From Aneurinibacillus sp. REN35 (GTDB taxonomy: Bacteria; Bacillota; Bacilli; Aneurinibacillales; Aneurinibacillaceae): 64,000 nt of DNA. The translations under genes and the position numbers were made by a program. The DNA lies in assembly GCF_041379945.2 (NCBI RefSeq), contig NZ_JBFTXJ020000002.1:62001-126000 (forward strand), read 5' to 3'. The notes below the pieces were generated by a model. That model ran no database searches. It worked only from the letters and a program-made list of their open reading frames with translations, and was not told where the DNA came from. Of this stretch, positions 61,468 to 64,000 are shown piece after piece (position 1 is the stretch's first letter; each line of letters opens with the position of its first letter).

Positions 61468-61497
61468 GACAGTTTATATACGTATAAAAAGACAGTT
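61468..61497 (+). promoter_or_regulatory. Direct repeats, putative MocR operator
   Basis: GACAGTT at 61468-61474 and 61491-61497, 23 bp apart (about two helical turns) with TATATACGTATA between. Located directly upstream of the MocR-like start. Direct repeats are usual for this family. Confidence 0.45.
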
Positions 61498-61510
61498 GGG
61501 AGGGAGCGCT

Positions 61511-62944
61511 TTGTTCGATATTTTACTTTCAGAGATGGATATGGGAAAGAATCCGCTTTATATGCAGATCTATAAGCAAATACGTGATCATATCAGGAAG
61601 GGAGTGATTCCGCATGGGGCGCGTCTTCCTTCTATTAGATCGCTGCAAACACAATTAAACATAAGCAAGACACCGATTGAAACAGCCTATCACATGTTAA
61701 ATATGGAAGGATATGTAATAAGCAGAGAGCGCTCGGGCCTTTTTGCGGTGAATATAGAAGAGGGCATCCTTCCTGACCAAAAAATAAATGATATACCTTC
61801 ACGTGCAAAGCATTCTATAAACGACAAGACTCAACCAGCAGAGAAAAAAATCAATATCAATTTCCATCCCGCTACCATAGACAAAGAGATGTTCCCGCTC
61901 AGAACCTGGAAGAAAATGATCAATAACGCTATAGAGGACCATGCAAAGAGCATTGGCCGATATGGCGACATGCAGGGGGAAGAAGATTTTCGTGCCATAT
62001 TAGCCGGTTACCTGAAAAATTCCCGGGGGGTGATCTGTTCACCGGAACAGATTGTGGTGGGTGTAGGAATCTCATACAGCATAAGCATTCTTGCAAAATT
62101 ACTTGAAGAAATTCAGTATATCGCTTTTGAAGAACCTGGATTTGCATCAGCCAGGGAACAGTTTCAATTGAGCCATTTCGAGCTGCTTCCTATTCCTGTT
62201 GCCCGTAATCATTTTTTCATAAAAGAATTGGAGGGAAGCAAAGCACAAATGGTGTATGTTACACCGTCCCACCAGTTTCCTACAGGAAGAGTTATGCCGT
62301 ATTCAGAGCGAAAATACCTGCTCAATTGGGCGAACAGGCAAAGTGCATACGTCATAGAAGATGATTATGATGGCGAATTTCGTTATTTTGGCAAACCGAT
62401 CCCTTCCCTGCAAAGTCTTGATGAAAACGGGAGGGTCATCTACATCGGAACATTTTCCAAAGCCTTTACTCCCGCTTTGCGCATGAATTATATGGTTTTA
62501 CCTGTAGAATTGGTGAGCCGCCTAGGAAACATACGTCACTTGCTGTTATGTCCATCTCGTGTGGAGCAATGGGCCATGAAGAGTTTTATGGAACAAGGGC
62601 ATTGGTACCGACATATTCGCCGAATGCGGAACCTTTATAAAAAGAAGCATCTTAGATTAATAGAATTCATACGTACTCATTTTGGGAGTGCGGTTGAGAT
62701 TACTGGACATAGCGCGGGACTTCATATTCAGGTCACTGTGAAGACCCGCATGAGCGCCGGGGAGTTAGTCAGACTAGCAGAAGATAAAGGAGTTGAAGTA
62801 TATGACTTCAAGCAAATGTGGATGAATCCCGTTCAATTGGAATATCCACATATTTATTTGGGATTTGGAGGGATGAGTGAAGCGGATATGGAAACCGGTA
62901 TTATCCTGTTAAAAGAAGCGTGGGCAAGCATTTTAGAGAAATAG
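61511..62944 (+). CDS. MocR/PdxR-like PLP-dependent GntR regulator
   Basis: Fusion regulator of about 478 residues: N-terminal GntR winged helix (PLYMQIYKQIRDHIRKGVIPHGARLPSIRSLQTQLNISKTPIETAYHMLNMEGYV) and an aminotransferase-like C-terminal domain with the PLP lysine in GTFSKAFTPALRMNYMV and DDYDGEFRY. TTG 61511 was chosen because GGGAGGGAG lies just upstream and gives family length; the frame extends to 61415. It probably controls the divergent transporter. Confidence 0.9.
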   Translation: MFDILLSEMDMGKNPLYMQIYKQIRDHIRKGVIPHGARLPSIRSLQTQLNISKTPIETAYHMLNMEGYVISRERSGLFAVNIEEGILPDQKINDIPSRAKHSINDKTQPAEKKININFHPATIDKEMFPLRTWKKMINNAIEDHAKSIGRYGDMQGEEDFRAILAGYLKNSRGVICSPEQIVVGVGISYSISILAKLLEEIQYIAFEEPGFASAREQFQLSHFELLPIPVARNHFFIKELEGSKAQMVYVTPSHQFPTGRVMPYSERKYLLNWANRQSAYVIEDDYDGEFRYFGKPIPSLQSLDENGRVIYIGTFSKAFTPALRMNYMVLPVELVSRLGNIRHLLLCPSRVEQWAMKSFMEQGHWYRHIRRMRNLYKKKHLRLIEFIRTHFGSAVEITGHSAGLHIQVTVKTRMSAGELVRLAEDKGVEVYDFKQMWMNPVQLEYPHIYLGFGGMSEADMETGIILLKEAWASILEK

Positions 62945-63068
62945 GCTACGTTATCCTTTTCAAAATCATACGGTGTCAGTGATACAAAAAGACCCTACAT
63001 ACTTGTGCACAAAATGTCGGAAGAACATATATAACACCTGCTATTCTTTTGAGTAAGGAGGTCGCGTA

Positions 63069-63953
63069 ATGGATTTGCTTAAAAACATGAACAAAGCGAT
63101 ACAGTATATTGAAGAAAATCTTGAGCATGACATTGACTTTAAAGAAGTGGCAAGGATAGCTTTCTGTTCTGAATATCATTTTAAAAGGATGTTTTCTTTT
63201 CTTGCAAGCATCACGTTATCAGAATATATCCGTCGAAGGCGCCTTACTCTTGCAGCATTTGAACTGAATAACAGCAATGTAAGGGTTATTGATATCGCTA
63301 TTAAATACGGATATCGTTCACCAGATTCTTTTACTAGAGCGTTTCAAAGTTTGCATGGTGTAACTCCTTCAGAAGCCAGAAACAATGGTCAAGCGTTAAA
63401 AGCTTATCCGCGTATGACCTTCCAATTATCAATTAAGGGAGGAAATGAAATGAACTACCGAATTGAAGAAAAAGAAGCTTTTCACATAGTAGGTATTAAG
63501 AAAAGGGTGCCTATTATTTTTCAGGGGGAGAATCCGGAAATCACTGCCATGTGGAAATCCTTGAACATGGAGAAGATCAATCAACTTAAAGAGCTATCTA
63601 ACGTTGAACCAAAAGGGATCATTCAAGCATCCACTAACTTTTCGGAAGGGCGTATGGAGGAAAAAGGGGGGCTTGACCATTATATAGGTGTAGCGACAAC
63701 GCATGCGTGTCCAGAAGAATTCTCTATACTTGAGGTTCCCGCCTTTACTTGGGCTGTATTCAAGTCAGTAGGGCCTTTCCCTCAGACGTTACAGGAAACG
63801 TGGGGACGTATATATTCCGAATGGTTTCCTTCCTCAAGCTATCAACAAACAGAGGGACCCGAAATTTTGTCCATCAAAGGCACTGATTTAACTTCATCAG
63901 CTGTCGAAAGTGAGATTTGGATTCCTGTTTTGCGAAATGAAGCAGGGGAGTAA
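63069..63953 (+). CDS. AraC-family regulator with GyrI-like effector domain
   Basis: Regulator of 294 residues: N-terminal AraC double helix-turn-helix ([24 protein letters not shown] ... [31 protein letters not shown]) and a C-terminal GyrI-like/effector-binding domain (about 135-294: [21 protein letters not shown]...[13 protein letters not shown]). Domain order as in Rob/SoxS-linked GyrI regulators. Ribosome binding site GTAAGGAGGTC lies just before the ATG. The effector is unknown, likely a lipophilic cation. Confidence 0.92.
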   Translation: MDLLKNMNKAIQYIEENLEHDIDFKEVARIAFCSEYHFKRMFSFLASITLSEYIRRRRLTLAAFELNNSNVRVIDIAIKYGYRSPDSFTRAFQSLHGVTPSEARNNGQALKAYPRMTFQLSIKGGNEMNYRIEEKEAFHIVGIKKRVPIIFQGENPEITAMWKSLNMEKINQLKELSNVEPKGIIQASTNFSEGRMEEKGGLDHYIGVATTHACPEEFSILEVPAFTWAVFKSVGPFPQTLQETWGRIYSEWFPSSSYQQTEGPEILSIKGTDLTSSAVESEIWIPVLRNEAGE

Positions 63954-63964
63954 GTGTATGGGCT

Positions 63965-63986
63965 GAGCTGCTTCGGCAGCTCTTTT
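63965..63986 (+). terminator. Rho-independent terminator
   Basis: GAGCTGC-TTCG-GCAGCTC then TTTT: a classical tetraloop terminator after the AraC gene. Confidence 0.9.
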
Positions 63987-64000
63987 GCATTTTATTGTAA

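Noticed and set aside
1-64000. CRISPR arrays, rRNA or tRNA genes, complete IS elements, prophage genes
   Set aside because: No regularly spaced repeats, no tRNA cloverleaf or rRNA-like sequence, and no transposase or phage structural protein was recognised on reading both strands.

Overview
The window looks like a chromosomal segment of a Gram-positive, endospore-forming Bacillales bacterium, most plausibly of the Aneurinibacillus/Brevibacillus group. This is inferred from AGGAGG-type ribosome binding sites, frequent TTG and GTG starts, an SLH-domain surface protein, a CBS-PAS sigma-54 activator and hut genes of Bacillus type. No rRNA, tRNA, CRISPR array or complete insertion sequence was found.

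Layout. (1) 1-2.7 kb: end of a TPR protein, a frameshifted hypothetical gene, and a small His/Cys-rich protein. (2) 2.7-9.2 kb: an acyl-CoA catabolic module (acyl-CoA ligase, acyl-CoA dehydrogenase, thiolase) around a CBS-PAS-AAA+ sigma-54 activator. Both catabolic units carry near-perfect -24/-12 promoters, each with a matching inverted repeat about 100-125 bp upstream. (3) 9.4-19.9 kb: a peptide-use cassette (M20 amidohydrolase, Opp/Dpp ABC importer, S9 peptidase, regulator) bracketed by two 83-84 nt direct copies of a structured element. (4) 19.9-25.4 kb: a sulfane-sulfur set (rhodanese-MBL persulfide dioxygenase, TusA-like, DsrE-like) with two CsoR/CstR-like operators. It surrounds a two-component system with ccdA and a TlpA/ResA thioredoxin, which share a response-regulator-like box. 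(5) 25.8-28.8 kb: SLH surface protein and a GNAT protein. (6) 28.9-35.9 kb: IclR regulator, TAXI-type TRAP transporter, aminotransferase and ThDP enzyme. The TAXI binding protein appears circularly permuted. (7) 36-41.8 kb: VWA lipoprotein, polysaccharide deacetylase, SDR-MarR-SDR operon, and an SMR efflux pair behind two TetR-type operators. (8) 41.9-49.8 kb: WGR-DUF4240 protein and a histidine utilisation cluster (AraC-type regulator, hutU, hutI, hutG, YjiH-type transporter) with no hutH in view. (9) 49.9-57.5 kb: subtilase, MATE pump with WYL-like regulator, Hsp20-like protein, FixX/FixC, nitroreductase, DoxX and a DODA-type dioxygenase. (10) 57.5-61.4 kb: a decaying patch with a 137 bp IS-end/MITE-like element, an SDR fragment, a MOSC gene lacking its N-terminus and an EamA transporter split by an in-frame stop. 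(11) 61.5-64 kb: MocR/PdxR-like regulator and AraC-GyrI regulator.

The standout observations are the circularly permuted TAXI binding protein, the paired structured repeats whose differences all keep RNA pairing through G-U wobble, the sigma-54 promoter/enhancer set, and the paired operators of the sulfur, two-component and IclR systems. Family assignments come from recalled motifs; no database search was run.
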